Part shown: piece by piece, positions 43,103 to 51,989 of the stretch
Layout: every line of letters starts with the position of its first letter
Numbering within the stretch: the stretch's first letter is position 1
Assembly: GCA_009843635.1 (NCBI GenBank)
Contig: VYDB01000108.1
Span: 1 to 56,691, forward strand
DNA: 56,691 nucleotides
Source: Gammaproteobacteria bacterium
Lineage (GTDB): Bacteria > Pseudomonadota > Gammaproteobacteria > Pseudomonadales > Azotimanducaceae
Direction: 5' to 3'
Position numbers and translations under genes: made by a program
Notes under the pieces: generated by a model
Database searches by the model: none
The model's input: only the letters and a program-made list of their open reading frames with translations
What the model was told of the DNA's origin: nothing

Positions 43103-44212
43103 CTACATGACCGAGCGGGGGTAGCAGCCGAGGATGCGAACCTCCAGGGCCACCTCGGCCACGTCATCGAGGGCTTGGCGCACGATGGGCTCTTGGGCGT
43201 GGCCGTCAAAGTCGATGAAGAAGACGTAGGACCAATCCCCCGAGCGGGCCGGACGGGTTTCGATGCGCGTCAGGGAAATCTCGTGCCGATGGAAGGGCTC
43301 CAGCACCCGAAACAGGGCGCCCGGCTCGTTCTTGGTCGATACCAGGATGGAGGACTTGTCCTGCCCGCTCGGCCCCACGTCCTGGCGGCCGAGCACCAGG
43401 AAGCGGGTCTTGTTGTCCGGCAGGTCCTCGATGTTCCTCGCCACCACCTTCAAGCCGTAGCGCTCCGCCGCCATCTCCCCGGCGATGGCGCCCCAATCCG
43501 GGTCTTGGGAGACCCGCAGCGCCGCCTCGGCGTTGCTGGCCACCGCCACGCGCTCGATGCCCGGGCAGTGGGTGTCGAGCCAGCCCCGGCACTGGGCCAG
43601 GGATTGGGCATGGGAGACCACCCCAGCGAGCGCCTCGGGGGCGGCGTCGCTATCCTTGTGGACGATGAAGGCGTGGTGGATGGGCAGCTCCACCTCGGCG
43701 CAGATGCGCACCCGCCGGGGGAACTCCATGAAGCAGTCCAAGGTGTGGTTGACCATGCCCTCGGTGGAGTTCTCGACCGGCACGACCCCGAAGTGGACGC
43801 CGCCGTTCTCCACCTCGCGGAACACCTCGTCGATGGCGGCCAGCGGACGGGTGCCGGCAAAGTGGCCGAATTGGGCCAACGCCGCCATTTCGGTGTAGGT
43901 GCCCGCCGGACCGAGGTAGGCCACGCTGAGCGGCTGTTCCAGGGACAGGCAGCAGGAGATGATCTCGCGGAACAGGCGAGCGATGTCGTCATCGGAGAGC
44001 GGGCCTTGGTTGCGCGCCTTCAGGGCGTTCAAGATCTGCGCTTCCCGCTCGGGACGATAGTAAACCGGCGGCTCGCCACCCGGTGCGGCCTGCTTGATGC
44101 GCCCCACTTCGAGGGCCAGGCTGGCGCGCTCGTTGAGCAGCTTCTGCAGCTCCTCGTCGATCGCGTCGATGCGTTCCCGCAAGGGCGCTAGCGCCTTGTT
44201 GTCCTCGCTCAT
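43103..44212 (-). CDS. pheA: Chorismate mutase/prephenate dehydratase (P-protein)
   Basis: 369 residues: an AroQ chorismate mutase domain (LRERIDAIDEELQKLLNERA, about 1-95), prephenate dehydratase (VAYLGPAGTYTEMAALAQFG to DNKTRFLVLG, with the T-R-F motif) and a C-terminal ACT domain. The ACT domain carries SLTRIETRPARSG, the phenylalanine feedback site. It converts chorismate to phenylpyruvate. Its start overlaps serC by 4 bp. Confidence 0.95.
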   Translation of the reverse strand: MSEDNKALAPLRERIDAIDEELQKLLNERASLALEVGRIKQAAPGGEPPVYYRPEREAQILNALKARNQGPLSDDDIARLFREIISCCLSLEQPLSVAYLGPAGTYTEMAALAQFGHFAGTRPLAAIDEVFREVENGGVHFGVVPVENSTEGMVNHTLDCFMEFPRRVRICAEVELPIHHAFIVHKDSDAAPEALAGVVSHAQSLAQCRGWLDTHCPGIERVAVASNAEAALRVSQDPDWGAIAGEMAAERYGLKVVARNIEDLPDNKTRFLVLGRQDVGPSGQDKSSILVSTKNEPGALFRVLEPFHRHEISLTRIETRPARSGDWSYVFFIDFDGHAQEPIVRQALDDVAEVALEVRILGCYPRSVM

Positions 44213-45291
44213 GCGGACTCCCGCTCAAAGTCGTTCATGTAGTCCACCAAGGCCGTCACGGCCGCTTCGGGCACGGCGTTGTAGAGGCTGGCGCGCATGC
44301 CGCCGACGCTGCGGTGGCCCTTGAGGTTGGTCAGGCCCCGCGCCTTCGCGCCTTCGAGAAAAGCAGCGTCGAGGCGGGGGTCGGCCAAGGTGAAGGGCAC
44401 GTTCATCAGCGACCGGTCAGCCTCAACCACCGGCGAATGATAGAAGTTGCTGGTGTCCACGGCATCGTACAGCCGGCCCGCCTTGGCTTCGTTGCGCGCT
44501 GCGATGCCCGCGAGGCCGCCAAGGCTGCGCAGCCACTTAAAGACCAGGCCCGCCACGTACCAGGCGAAGGTGGGCGGCGTGTTGGACATGGAGCCGGCCT
44601 TGGCCTGCACGGCGTAGTCGAGCATGGCGGGGGTGTGTGCCGCCGCCCGGCCGAGCAGGTCCTCGTGCACGATCACCAGGGTCAGGCCCGCCGGGCCGAT
44701 GTTCTTCTGGGCGCCGGCGTAGATCAGCCCGAACTGGGTCACGTCGATGGGCCGCGAGAGCAGTTCGGAGGAGAGGTCGGCGACCAGGGGAACGCCGCAG
44801 TCGGGATAGCTGTGGAACTGCACCCCACCGATGGTCTCGTTGCCGCAGATGTGCAGGTAGGCGGCGGCGCTGTCGAGCCGCCAGGCATCGAATGGCGGGA
44901 TCTGGTTGAACCCCTCGGCAGCGGAGGTGGCTGCCACGTTCACGTTGCAGTAGCGCCCTGCCTCCTTGATGGCCTTTGTGGACCAGGAGCCGGTCTCGAC
45001 GTAGTCCGCGACCGCCTTGCCGTCAATCAGGTTCAGCGGCACGGCGGCGAACTGGGTGGTCGCTCCGCCTTGCAGGAACAGCAGGCGGTAGTCGTCCGGC
45101 GCACCGAGCAGGGCGCGCAAGTCGGCTTCGGCGGCCTCGGCGATCTCGATGAACTCGGGGCTTCGGTGGCTCATCTCCATCACCGACATGCCGCTGCCGC
45201 GGTAGTCGAGCAGCTCTTCGCGCACTTGGTTGAGCACCTCTTCAGGCAATGCCGCCGGTCCGGCCGAGAAGTTGAACGGGCGCTCACTCAT
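44209..45291 (-). CDS. serC: Phosphoserine aminotransferase
   Basis: A 360-residue PLP enzyme for serine and pyridoxine synthesis. N-terminal [29 protein letters not shown] and the PLP Lys in [17 protein letters not shown] are clear. Its start lies inside the 3' end of gyrA (8-bp overlap), an unusually tight junction that couples the two. Confidence 0.95.
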   Translation of the reverse strand: MSERPFNFSAGPAALPEEVLNQVREELLDYRGSGMSVMEMSHRSPEFIEIAEAAEADLRALLGAPDDYRLLFLQGGATTQFAAVPLNLIDGKAVADYVETGSWSTKAIKEAGRYCNVNVAATSAAEGFNQIPPFDAWRLDSAAAYLHICGNETIGGVQFHSYPDCGVPLVADLSSELLSRPIDVTQFGLIYAGAQKNIGPAGLTLVIVHEDLLGRAAAHTPAMLDYAVQAKAGSMSNTPPTFAWYVAGLVFKWLRSLGGLAGIAARNEAKAGRLYDAVDTSNFYHSPVVEADRSLMNVPFTLADPRLDAAFLEGAKARGLTNLKGHRSVGGMRASLYNAVPEAAVTALVDYMNDFERESA

Positions 45292-47854
45292 CTTCCGGTT
45301 CGTCCCCGTTCAAGCTAGCTTCTGCGATCCGAGCGACGCTGTTGAGGCGCTCTTCGCCGCGCAAGTTGATCAGCCGCACGCCCTGGGCGTTGCGGCTGAT
45401 GATCGAAATGTCGTCCGTGCCGGTGCGCACCAGGGTGCCCATGTCGCTGATGAGCATGAGCTCATCGCCTTCGAACACCTGCACGGCGGCGACCAACTCG
45501 CCGTTGCGCTCGCTGGTCTTCATGGCGATCACGCCCATGGCGCCGCGCCCTTTGACCGGAAACTCGCTGATTCGGGTGCGCTTGCCGTAGCCGTTGGCGC
45601 TGGCCGTGAGCAGATGGCCGTCCTCGTCGGGAATCACCAGCGAGATCACCCGCTGGCCGTCCATCAAGCGAATGCCCCGCACGCCCCGGGCGGTGCGGCC
45701 CATGGCGCGGACATCCGATTCCTTGAAGCGCGCCGCCTTGCCGGAGCTGGCGCTCAGCAGCACGTCGCGGCCGCCGTCGGTGATGGCGGCACCCACCAAG
45801 GTGTCGCCCTCGGCCAGCCCCAAGGCGATCAGGCCACTCGGGCGGGGCCGCGAGAATTGCGAGAGTTCGGTCTTCTTGACGGTGCCGTCGGCGGTGGCCA
45901 TGAACACGAAGTGGTCGTCGTCGAATTGGCTCACCGGCAGGAACGAAGTCAGGCGCTCGCCTTGATCGAGGGGCAGCAGGTTGATGAGCGGCTGCCCCTT
46001 GGCGTTGCGGCTGCCCTGGGGGATGCGGAACACGCGCAGCCAATAGACCTTGCCCCGATCGGAGAAGCACAGCAGGGTGTCGTGGCTGTTGGCGATCAGC
46101 AGGTGCTCGACGAAGTCCTCATCGCGCACCGAGGCGGCCACCTTGCCGCGCCCGCCGCGCCGCTGGGCCTGGTAAACGTCCAGCGGCTGGGTCTTGGCGT
46201 AGCCCTTGTGGGAGATGGTCACCACCAGGTCCTCGACCGCGATGAGGTCCTCGTCCGACAGGTCTTCATGGCTGGCAACGATCTCGGTGCGGCGCTCGTC
46301 GCCGTAGGTGTCGAGAACTTCCTTGAGTTCCTCGCGAATGACTTCCGCCAAGCGATCATCGCTGCCGAGAATGGCCTCAAGCTCGCCGATCTCGTCTAGG
46401 ATGCCCTGGTAGTCCTCCATCAGCTTGTCCTGCTCCAGGGCCGTCAGCCGATGCAGGCGCAGGTCGAGAATCGCTTGGGCCTGGTCCGGCGAGAGGTGAT
46501 AGGCGCCGTCGCGCAGGCCGAACTCATCGCCCAGGTCGTCCGGCCGGCAGGCGTCCGCCCCGGCCCGGGCGAGCAGCGCCTCGACGTTCTCCGACACCCA
46601 GCCGCGGCCCATGAGGGCCTCGCGCGCTTCCACCGCCGATGGCGAACTGCGGATCAGATCGATGACCGCCTCGATGTTGGCCAGGGCCACCGCCTGGCCC
46701 TCAAGCAGGTGGCCGCGCCGCCGCGCGCGGCGCAGCAAGAACAGCGTGCGCCGGGTGACCACTTCCTTGCGGTGCTGCAGGAAGGCCTCCAGCATCTGCT
46801 TCAAGTTGAGCAGCCGTGGCTGGCCATCGACCAAGGCCACGCAGTTGATGCCGTAAACGGATTGCAGTTGGGTTTGGGCGTAGAGGTTGTTCAGCACCAC
46901 CTCGCCGGGCTCGCCACGGCGCAGTTCGATGACGATGCGCAGGCCGTCCTTGTCGGATTCGTCGCGCAGCTCGGTGATGCCCTCAATGCGCTTGTCCTTG
47001 ACCAGTTCGGCGATCTTCTCGATCAGGCGCGACTTGTTGAGCTGGTAGGGGATCTCGGTGATGACAATGATGTCGCGCCCGCCCTTGTCGTCGTGCTGCA
47101 CCTCAGCCCGGGCGCGGACATAGATGCGCCCGCGGCCGGTTCGGTAGGCTTGGACGATGCCGGCGCGGCCATTGATGATGCCCGCGGTGGGGAAGTCCGG
47201 ACCTTGAATGTGCTCCATCAGGCCGTCGATGCTGATCTGTGGATCGTCCATCAAGGCCATCACGCCCGCCACCACTTCGTTGAGGCTGTGGGGCGGAATG
47301 TTGGTGGCCATGCCGACGGCGATGCCGGAGCTGCCGTTGATGAGCAGGTTGGGCACCCGGGTCGGCAGCACCTCGGGCATGGTGAGGGTGTCGTCGTAGT
47401 TGGGCGTGAAGGGCACGGTCTCCTTGTCGAGATCGGCCAGCAAATCCGATGCCAGCCGCGCCATGCGCACCTCGGTGTAGCGCATGGCCGCCGGCGGGTC
47501 GCCGTCAACGGAGCCGAAGTTGCCTTGGCCATCGACCAACAGGTAGCGCATGGCGAAGGCTTGGGCCATGCGCACGACGGTGTCGTAGATGGCGACGTCG
47601 CCGTGGGGGTGGTACTTGCCCATGACGTCGCCGACCACCCGCGCCGACTTCATGTAGGGCCGGTTGTGGGTGTTGTTCAGCTCGTTCATGGTGAACAGCA
47701 CCCGGCGATGGACGGGCTTCAAGCCATCGCGCACGTCGGGCAGGGCGCGGCCGACGATCACGCTCATCGCGTAGTCCAGATAGGACTGGCGAAGCTCGTC
47801 CTCGATGTTGACCGGGAGTATTTCGCGCCCCTGGGCAGGGGTCAATTCAGACAT
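45284..47854 (-). CDS. gyrA: DNA gyrase subunit A
   Basis: An 856-residue type IIA topoisomerase subunit. N-terminal [20 protein letters not shown], the catalytic Tyr126 in AAMRYTEVR (Tyr122 of E. coli) and a C-terminal beta-pinwheel with QRRGGRGK, the GyrA box, are visible. ATG 47854 starts MSELTPAQ; a TTG six codons up is less likely. The quinolone-determining region reads [10 protein letters not shown]: Val87 replaces the usual Ser83, while the Asp87 equivalent is kept. Confidence 0.97.
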   Translation of the reverse strand: MSELTPAQGREILPVNIEDELRQSYLDYAMSVIVGRALPDVRDGLKPVHRRVLFTMNELNNTHNRPYMKSARVVGDVMGKYHPHGDVAIYDTVVRMAQAFAMRYLLVDGQGNFGSVDGDPPAAMRYTEVRMARLASDLLADLDKETVPFTPNYDDTLTMPEVLPTRVPNLLINGSSGIAVGMATNIPPHSLNEVVAGVMALMDDPQISIDGLMEHIQGPDFPTAGIINGRAGIVQAYRTGRGRIYVRARAEVQHDDKGGRDIIVITEIPYQLNKSRLIEKIAELVKDKRIEGITELRDESDKDGLRIVIELRRGEPGEVVLNNLYAQTQLQSVYGINCVALVDGQPRLLNLKQMLEAFLQHRKEVVTRRTLFLLRRARRRGHLLEGQAVALANIEAVIDLIRSSPSAVEAREALMGRGWVSENVEALLARAGADACRPDDLGDEFGLRDGAYHLSPDQAQAILDLRLHRLTALEQDKLMEDYQGILDEIGELEAILGSDDRLAEVIREELKEVLDTYGDERRTEIVASHEDLSDEDLIAVEDLVVTISHKGYAKTQPLDVYQAQRRGGRGKVAASVRDEDFVEHLLIANSHDTLLCFSDRGKVYWLRVFRIPQGSRNAKGQPLINLLPLDQGERLTSFLPVSQFDDDHFVFMATADGTVKKTELSQFSRPRPSGLIALGLAEGDTLVGAAITDGGRDVLLSASSGKAARFKESDVRAMGRTARGVRGIRLMDGQRVISLVIPDEDGHLLTASANGYGKRTRISEFPVKGRGAMGVIAMKTSERNGELVAAVQVFEGDELMLISDMGTLVRTGTDDISIISRNAQGVRLINLRGEERLNSVARIAEASLNGDEPEDE

Positions 47855-47957
47855 GGAGATGCGGTTCCCCAAAGGGCATGAATTTTAACACGGACTGATG
47901 CTGGGAAGGCGACCGGGATGCGGATTTACAGCCGTGAATTGCGAAGGCTTAAGGCTC

Positions 47958-49208
47958 CTAGATAGGATGTAGCCGCACCGGGACGTCCTTGATGCCGCGA
48001 ATGAAGTTGTTGGGCAAACGCTCAACGTCGCCCACCACTTCAACCCTGTGGAAACGCTTCATGATCTCCTCCCACAGCACGCGCAGCTGCAGTTCGGCGA
48101 GGCGATTGCCCATGCAGCGATGCACTCCGAACCCAAATGAAACGTGGGCCCGTGCATTCGGGCGATCGATGATCAACTGGTCGGCGTTATCGAACACGGC
48201 TTCGTCCCGGTTTCCCGAGAGGTACCACATCACCACCTTGTCGCCCTTGCTGATGCGCTGTCCGCCGAGTTCGCAGTCTTGCAGGGCGGTGCGCCGCATG
48301 TGGATCACCGGTGTTTGCCAGCGGATCATTTCCGCCACCATGTTGGGAACTAGGCTCGGGTCATCGCGGAGCTTTTGGTACTGATCGGGGAATTTGTTGA
48401 GTGCGATCACCCCGCCGCTGATGCTGTTGCGCGTGGTGTCGTTGCCGCCGACGATCAAGAGCAGGATGGTGCCCAGAAACTGTTCTGGATTCTCGTTCAT
48501 CCGCGCAGTGGCTTCGTTGCGCTGCAGCATCGAGATGAGGTCGAACTTCGGCGGTTGGCCGGCTTTTGCCGCCCAGAGTTGGTAAAACGCCGCGGCGGCT
48601 TCCATCAGTTCAGCGTAGCGCTTCTTCAAGTCGATGCTGTCGTCTCCGGTGACCTCGGGCACGGCGGTGGTGAGATCGGACCAATAGATGAGCTTGCGGC
48701 GCTCCTCGTAGGGAAAGTCGAACAAAATGGCCAGCATTCTTGCGGTCAGCTCAATGGAGACTTCCTGCACCCAATTGAAGGTCTCGCCCACCGGCAGGCG
48801 CTCCAGGATGTCGATGGCGCGGTCACGAATGAGCGGTTCGAGCTCCTTGAGATTCTTGGGGGCGACGGTGGGTGCAACGGCCATCCTTTGTGGCGTGTGC
48901 TCCGGCTCATCCATGGTGATGAAACTCTGGCCGCGAATCTGGCCTTCGACCACCGGTGGCTCGGCGATCGCAATGCCGCCGAATTCGGCGGATGAGGAGA
49001 ACACCTCGTTGTTGACATCCACTTCCTTGATCAGCTTGTGGGTGCTAACCGACCAAAACGGGCCGTTCACGCTATCGGCGCGATAGTGCACCGGCGCTTC
49101 CTTGCGCAGCCGTGCAAACCAAGGTTGCCAAGTGTCCTCGGCAAAAAGCTCGGGTCGGCTGACATCGATTTCAGCCAGCGGCACGGAACTTACGTCAGTG
49201 GCGTTCAC
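47958..49208 (-). CDS. Cytochrome P450, CYP153-like
   Basis: A 416-residue soluble P450. The I-helix oxygen-activation motif is VGGNDTTRNSISGGV, ExxR is in EMIRWQTPV-HMRR, and the haem ligand is Cys365 in SFGFGVHRCMGNRLAELQLR. The GGNDTTRN and GNRLAE forms with VVMWYLSGNRDE are close to the CYP153 alkane omega-hydroxylases. GTG 49208 follows GAGGA. No ferredoxin or reductase gene is adjacent. A terpene or sterol-acting relative is the main alternative. Confidence 0.85.
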   Translation of the reverse strand: MNATDVSSVPLAEIDVSRPELFAEDTWQPWFARLRKEAPVHYRADSVNGPFWSVSTHKLIKEVDVNNEVFSSSAEFGGIAIAEPPVVEGQIRGQSFITMDEPEHTPQRMAVAPTVAPKNLKELEPLIRDRAIDILERLPVGETFNWVQEVSIELTARMLAILFDFPYEERRKLIYWSDLTTAVPEVTGDDSIDLKKRYAELMEAAAAFYQLWAAKAGQPPKFDLISMLQRNEATARMNENPEQFLGTILLLIVGGNDTTRNSISGGVIALNKFPDQYQKLRDDPSLVPNMVAEMIRWQTPVIHMRRTALQDCELGGQRISKGDKVVMWYLSGNRDEAVFDNADQLIIDRPNARAHVSFGFGVHRCMGNRLAELQLRVLWEEIMKRFHRVEVVGDVERLPNNFIRGIKDVPVRLHPI

Positions 49209-49294
49209 GTGAATTTCCTCTTCGTCCCACCGGTCGCATACTAAGATGATGCGATAACGTCGTACAGGATTTTCGCTTGCGCGGGAAGAATCCC

Positions 49295-50548
49295 ATGCCT
49301 TGGTACCACGGTTGGAACGTTCTGGCCGTCGCCATGCTGTTTCAGGCCGTGACCTTCGGCATCGGCATCTATTCGTTCACCTTTTGGGTGGCCCCGTGGT
49401 CGACGGAATTCGCCGTCGGGCGCGGCGAAGTGATGACCGTGTTCATCACTCTGCAGGTCGTCATGGGGGCCTTGTCGCCGCTGGCCGGACGGGCGGTGGA
49501 CCGGCTGTCGCTGCGCGGCTTGGTCATCGCCGGGGCACTGTGCCTCGCCGTTGGCCTGATGCTGGCCGGACGCGCCGGGGCGCTGTGGCATCTGAACCTG
49601 GTGTACGGCACCCTGATCGTGGCCGGGATGCTGCTGGCCGGCCCCCTGGCCGGGCAGACCTTGGCGGCGAGATGGTTCGCCCGGCGGCGCGGCACCGCCT
49701 TGGGCGTGGTCACCGTGGGCACCTCGATCGGCGGCTTCCTGCTGCCGCCGCTGGTCACTTGGCTGCACGGGTCAATCGGCTGGCGGGCAGCCAATGACTG
49801 GCTGGCGCTGATCGTCGTGCTGGCCATCGTCCCGCCGGTCTGGCTCTTGGTTCGCAATGCGCCGGGCGCGGGGCTTAGGGCGATTGAGGGGGGCGATGCC
49901 AGCGGGAGAGCCCTCAGCCGGGGAGCGCGAGGGGGCCACCCCTCGCAAAGAGATGCCCAGCCCGCCACGTCCACGGCCACCCTGGACATCCTGCGCCAGC
50001 GGGTCTTCTGGCTGACGGTGCTCAGCTTCACCCCCTTGGCCACGGCGTTCGGCGGGGCGCAACAGAATCTCGGCCCCTACGCCAGCGACCTCGGCATCGA
50101 CGCCCAGGCGGCCGCCTACCTGGTGTCGGTGATGGCCTTGGTGATGATCGGTGCCAAGGTTTTTTTCGGCGCCATGGCTGACCGTTGGGATTTGCGGGCG
50201 CTGTTCCTGCTCATCGTTGTCGGCCTCGGCATCGCCTTCGGGATAATGCTGCTGGAGTTGAACTATTTCGCCCTGGTCCTCGTCTGCGCCTTGCTCGGCT
50301 TCGTCGCCGGCGGCTTCCTGCCGCTGCTCGGCGCCTTGGTGAGCCAGAACTTCGACATCCGCACCTTCGGCCAAGTGATGGGCATGATTGGCCCGTTCAC
50401 CACCCTGGCCGCGGTGGGCCCCTGGATTGCCGGCTACCTGCGCGACACCACCGGCAGCTACGACCTGGCATGGCTGAGCCTAGCCGCCCTGCTGGTGCCG
50501 AGCGCCGCCGCCATCGCCCTGCTAAAGCCGCGGCCTGCTGTCGGTTAG
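49295..50548 (+). CDS. MFS transporter (monocarboxylate/oxalate-formate type)
   Basis: A 417-residue carrier with about twelve hydrophobic segments. YHGWNVLAVAMLFQAVTFGI at the start and the motif-A-like GRAVDRLSLRG resemble the MCT/OFA branch of MFS. ATG 49295 follows GGGAAGA; a TTG six codons earlier is possible. The cytoplasmic loop between the two halves contains a GC-rich palindrome-encoded stretch, GGDASGRALSRGARGGHPSQ. Divergent from the P450; co-function in substrate uptake is inference. Confidence 0.78.
   Translation: MPWYHGWNVLAVAMLFQAVTFGIGIYSFTFWVAPWSTEFAVGRGEVMTVFITLQVVMGALSPLAGRAVDRLSLRGLVIAGALCLAVGLMLAGRAGALWHLNLVYGTLIVAGMLLAGPLAGQTLAARWFARRRGTALGVVTVGTSIGGFLLPPLVTWLHGSIGWRAANDWLALIVVLAIVPPVWLLVRNAPGAGLRAIEGGDASGRALSRGARGGHPSQRDAQPATSTATLDILRQRVFWLTVLSFTPLATAFGGAQQNLGPYASDLGIDAQAAAYLVSVMALVMIGAKVFFGAMADRWDLRALFLLIVVGLGIAFGIMLLELNYFALVLVCALLGFVAGGFLPLLGALVSQNFDIRTFGQVMGMIGPFTTLAAVGPWIAGYLRDTTGSYDLAWLSLAALLVPSAAAIALLKPRPAVG
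49921..49946. repeat. Intragenic 8-bp stem palindrome in the MFS central loop
   Basis: GCGAGGGG (49927-49934) and CCCCTCGC (49939-49946) form a perfect stem with a 4-nt loop, preceded by GGGAGC. The repeat encodes the flexible loop between transporter halves, where insertion would be tolerated. It resembles the hairpin at 3118-3136. Confidence 0.4.
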
Positions 50549-50617
50549 GCCCGCGAGCTTCTACCCCGGTGTGTCGGATCGCCAAGGGCCAAGGAACTTC
50601 GGTTGAACGCACGGGGC

Positions 50618-50728
50618 GAGTGGGCCTGCGGGGCGGGCATCCGGCACTGTTAAGGCTCCTCAGCGCCCCCGAACTCCAGCAAAATGCACCCGCCTGGTGT
50701 GCCGGATGCCCGCGCCGCAGGCCCACTC
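50618..50728. repeat. 30-bp inverted repeat with 51-bp spacer (MITE-like or bidirectional terminator)
   Basis: Arms 50618-50647 and 50699-50728 are reverse complements with one mismatch (G at 50632 against C-pairing). They sit in the 187-bp gap between convergent genes (50548 and 50736). The arms begin GAGTGGGCCTGCGG and end GGGCATCCGGCAC. No target-site duplication is obvious. No coding sense is seen in the spacer. Confidence 0.75.
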
Positions 50729-50735
50729 CCGGAGC

Positions 50736-51989
50736 TCAGCGAGAATAACCGTAGGGCTTGGACAGGTCTCGGTAGCGTTCGAAAAGCAGCGTCTGGCGCG
50801 AGCGCATGGGCATCGCTTGGCCGTCGATGATGACCTGCTCCGCCCAAGTGGTCAGTTCCAGGGGGTCGCCGTTCCATATCACGAGGTCGGCCCTTGAGCC
50901 GGGGGTCAGGGTGCCCACGCCGTCCATGCCCCAGACTTGGGCCGCCCGCCGGGTGAGGCCGTCCAAGGCCGCGCTCCAAGGCAGCCCGTAGGCGACGGCG
51001 TTGCCCGCCAATTGGCGCAGGTTGCGCGCATTGTGGGTTTCGGCAGCGGTGAAGACCACGTCCACGCCTGCTTCGTGCAGCAGGGCGGCGTTGTCCAACC
51101 GAGCGCCCAGGGTCTCGAAGCTGCGCGGCAGGTTGTCGTGGGTGCGCACGATGACCGCGGCGCCGGCGGCGGCCAGCGCGTCGCGCACCCGCCAGGCCTC
51201 GGCGCCGCCCAGCACGATCAGCCGCAGGCCGTGGTCATCAGCCAAGCTGATCGCCTGTTGAATCTCCGCTGCCCGCTCCACCGCCAGTACCAGCGGCTTG
51301 CCGGAACGCAGGAAGGCCTTGAGCGCGGCCATGTCGTGGCGGCTGTAGTCGCCGGGTCCCGGCCGGTAGCGGCTTGGGCTGAAGCGGGCGGCTTCGTCCA
51401 GGGCGCGGCGCAGGCGCTGCATCACCGCCGCGCGGCTGCCGCCGGCCAGTTCGGCGCTGGCTGCGCCGATATGGCCGAACAGGGCCGTCTTCGGCTCCAG
51501 GAGAAAGGCGCCGGTGCCGAGACTCACCGAAGCGGCCAGCCCGGCCAACGGGTCCACCCCTGGCCTTGGCGCGGTGATCGCCCGGCCGACGCCGTCCATG
51601 CGGTTGACGGCGATGAGCGTGGAGGCCGGGTTGAGCGCCAGGCTCACGTCGAATGCGGGCCCCAAGGGGTGCTCCAGCAGCGCGGCATCGTTGGTGGTTG
51701 CCTCCGCTTCGATCTCGATCAGGCCGAAGTGGCTGTAGGATTCGATGAAGGCGGGCGTGACGATCTTGCCCTCGGCGTCGATGCGCCGGTATTCGAAGGG
51801 CACCGACAGATCCATGCCCACCTGTTCAATGCGCCCGTTGGCGATCAATACGGTGGCGCCTTCAAGGGGCTCGGGCTCTGCCACGGTGTACACCCGCGCG
51901 CCGACGATGGCCAGCTCCGCCCAAGCAGGCGCCATGAACAGCCAAACCAGCGAGGCCATCGCCACTTTCGCAGCGCGCAAGACGCTCAT
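50736..51989 (-). CDS. Secreted amidohydrolase-like protein with altered metal site
   Basis: 417 residues with a signal peptide (MASLVWLFMAPAWA). Amidohydrolase N- and C-terminal sandwich strands are present (LAIVGARVYTVAEPEPLEGA, GTLTPGSRADLVIWNGDP). Where active members have HxH, this reads PAFIESYSHFGLIE, so the first His is missing. The gene overlaps its neighbour by 4 bp. It may be a partner or regulator subunit rather than an enzyme. Confidence 0.75.
   Translation of the reverse strand: MSVLRAAKVAMASLVWLFMAPAWAELAIVGARVYTVAEPEPLEGATVLIANGRIEQVGMDLSVPFEYRRIDAEGKIVTPAFIESYSHFGLIEIEAEATTNDAALLEHPLGPAFDVSLALNPASTLIAVNRMDGVGRAITAPRPGVDPLAGLAASVSLGTGAFLLEPKTALFGHIGAASAELAGGSRAAVMQRLRRALDEAARFSPSRYRPGPGDYSRHDMAALKAFLRSGKPLVLAVERAAEIQQAISLADDHGLRLIVLGGAEAWRVRDALAAAGAAVIVRTHDNLPRSFETLGARLDNAALLHEAGVDVVFTAAETHNARNLRQLAGNAVAYGLPWSAALDGLTRRAAQVWGMDGVGTLTPGSRADLVIWNGDPLELTTWAEQVIIDGQAMPMRSRQTLLFERYRDLSKPYGYSR

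Noticed and set aside
42080-44191. 703-codon plus-strand open frame across hisC and pheA
   Set aside because: Spans two real genes on the other strand; high-GC shadow.
46451-47881. 476-codon plus-strand open frame across gyrA
   Set aside because: Antisense to gyrA, with no start signals or motifs.
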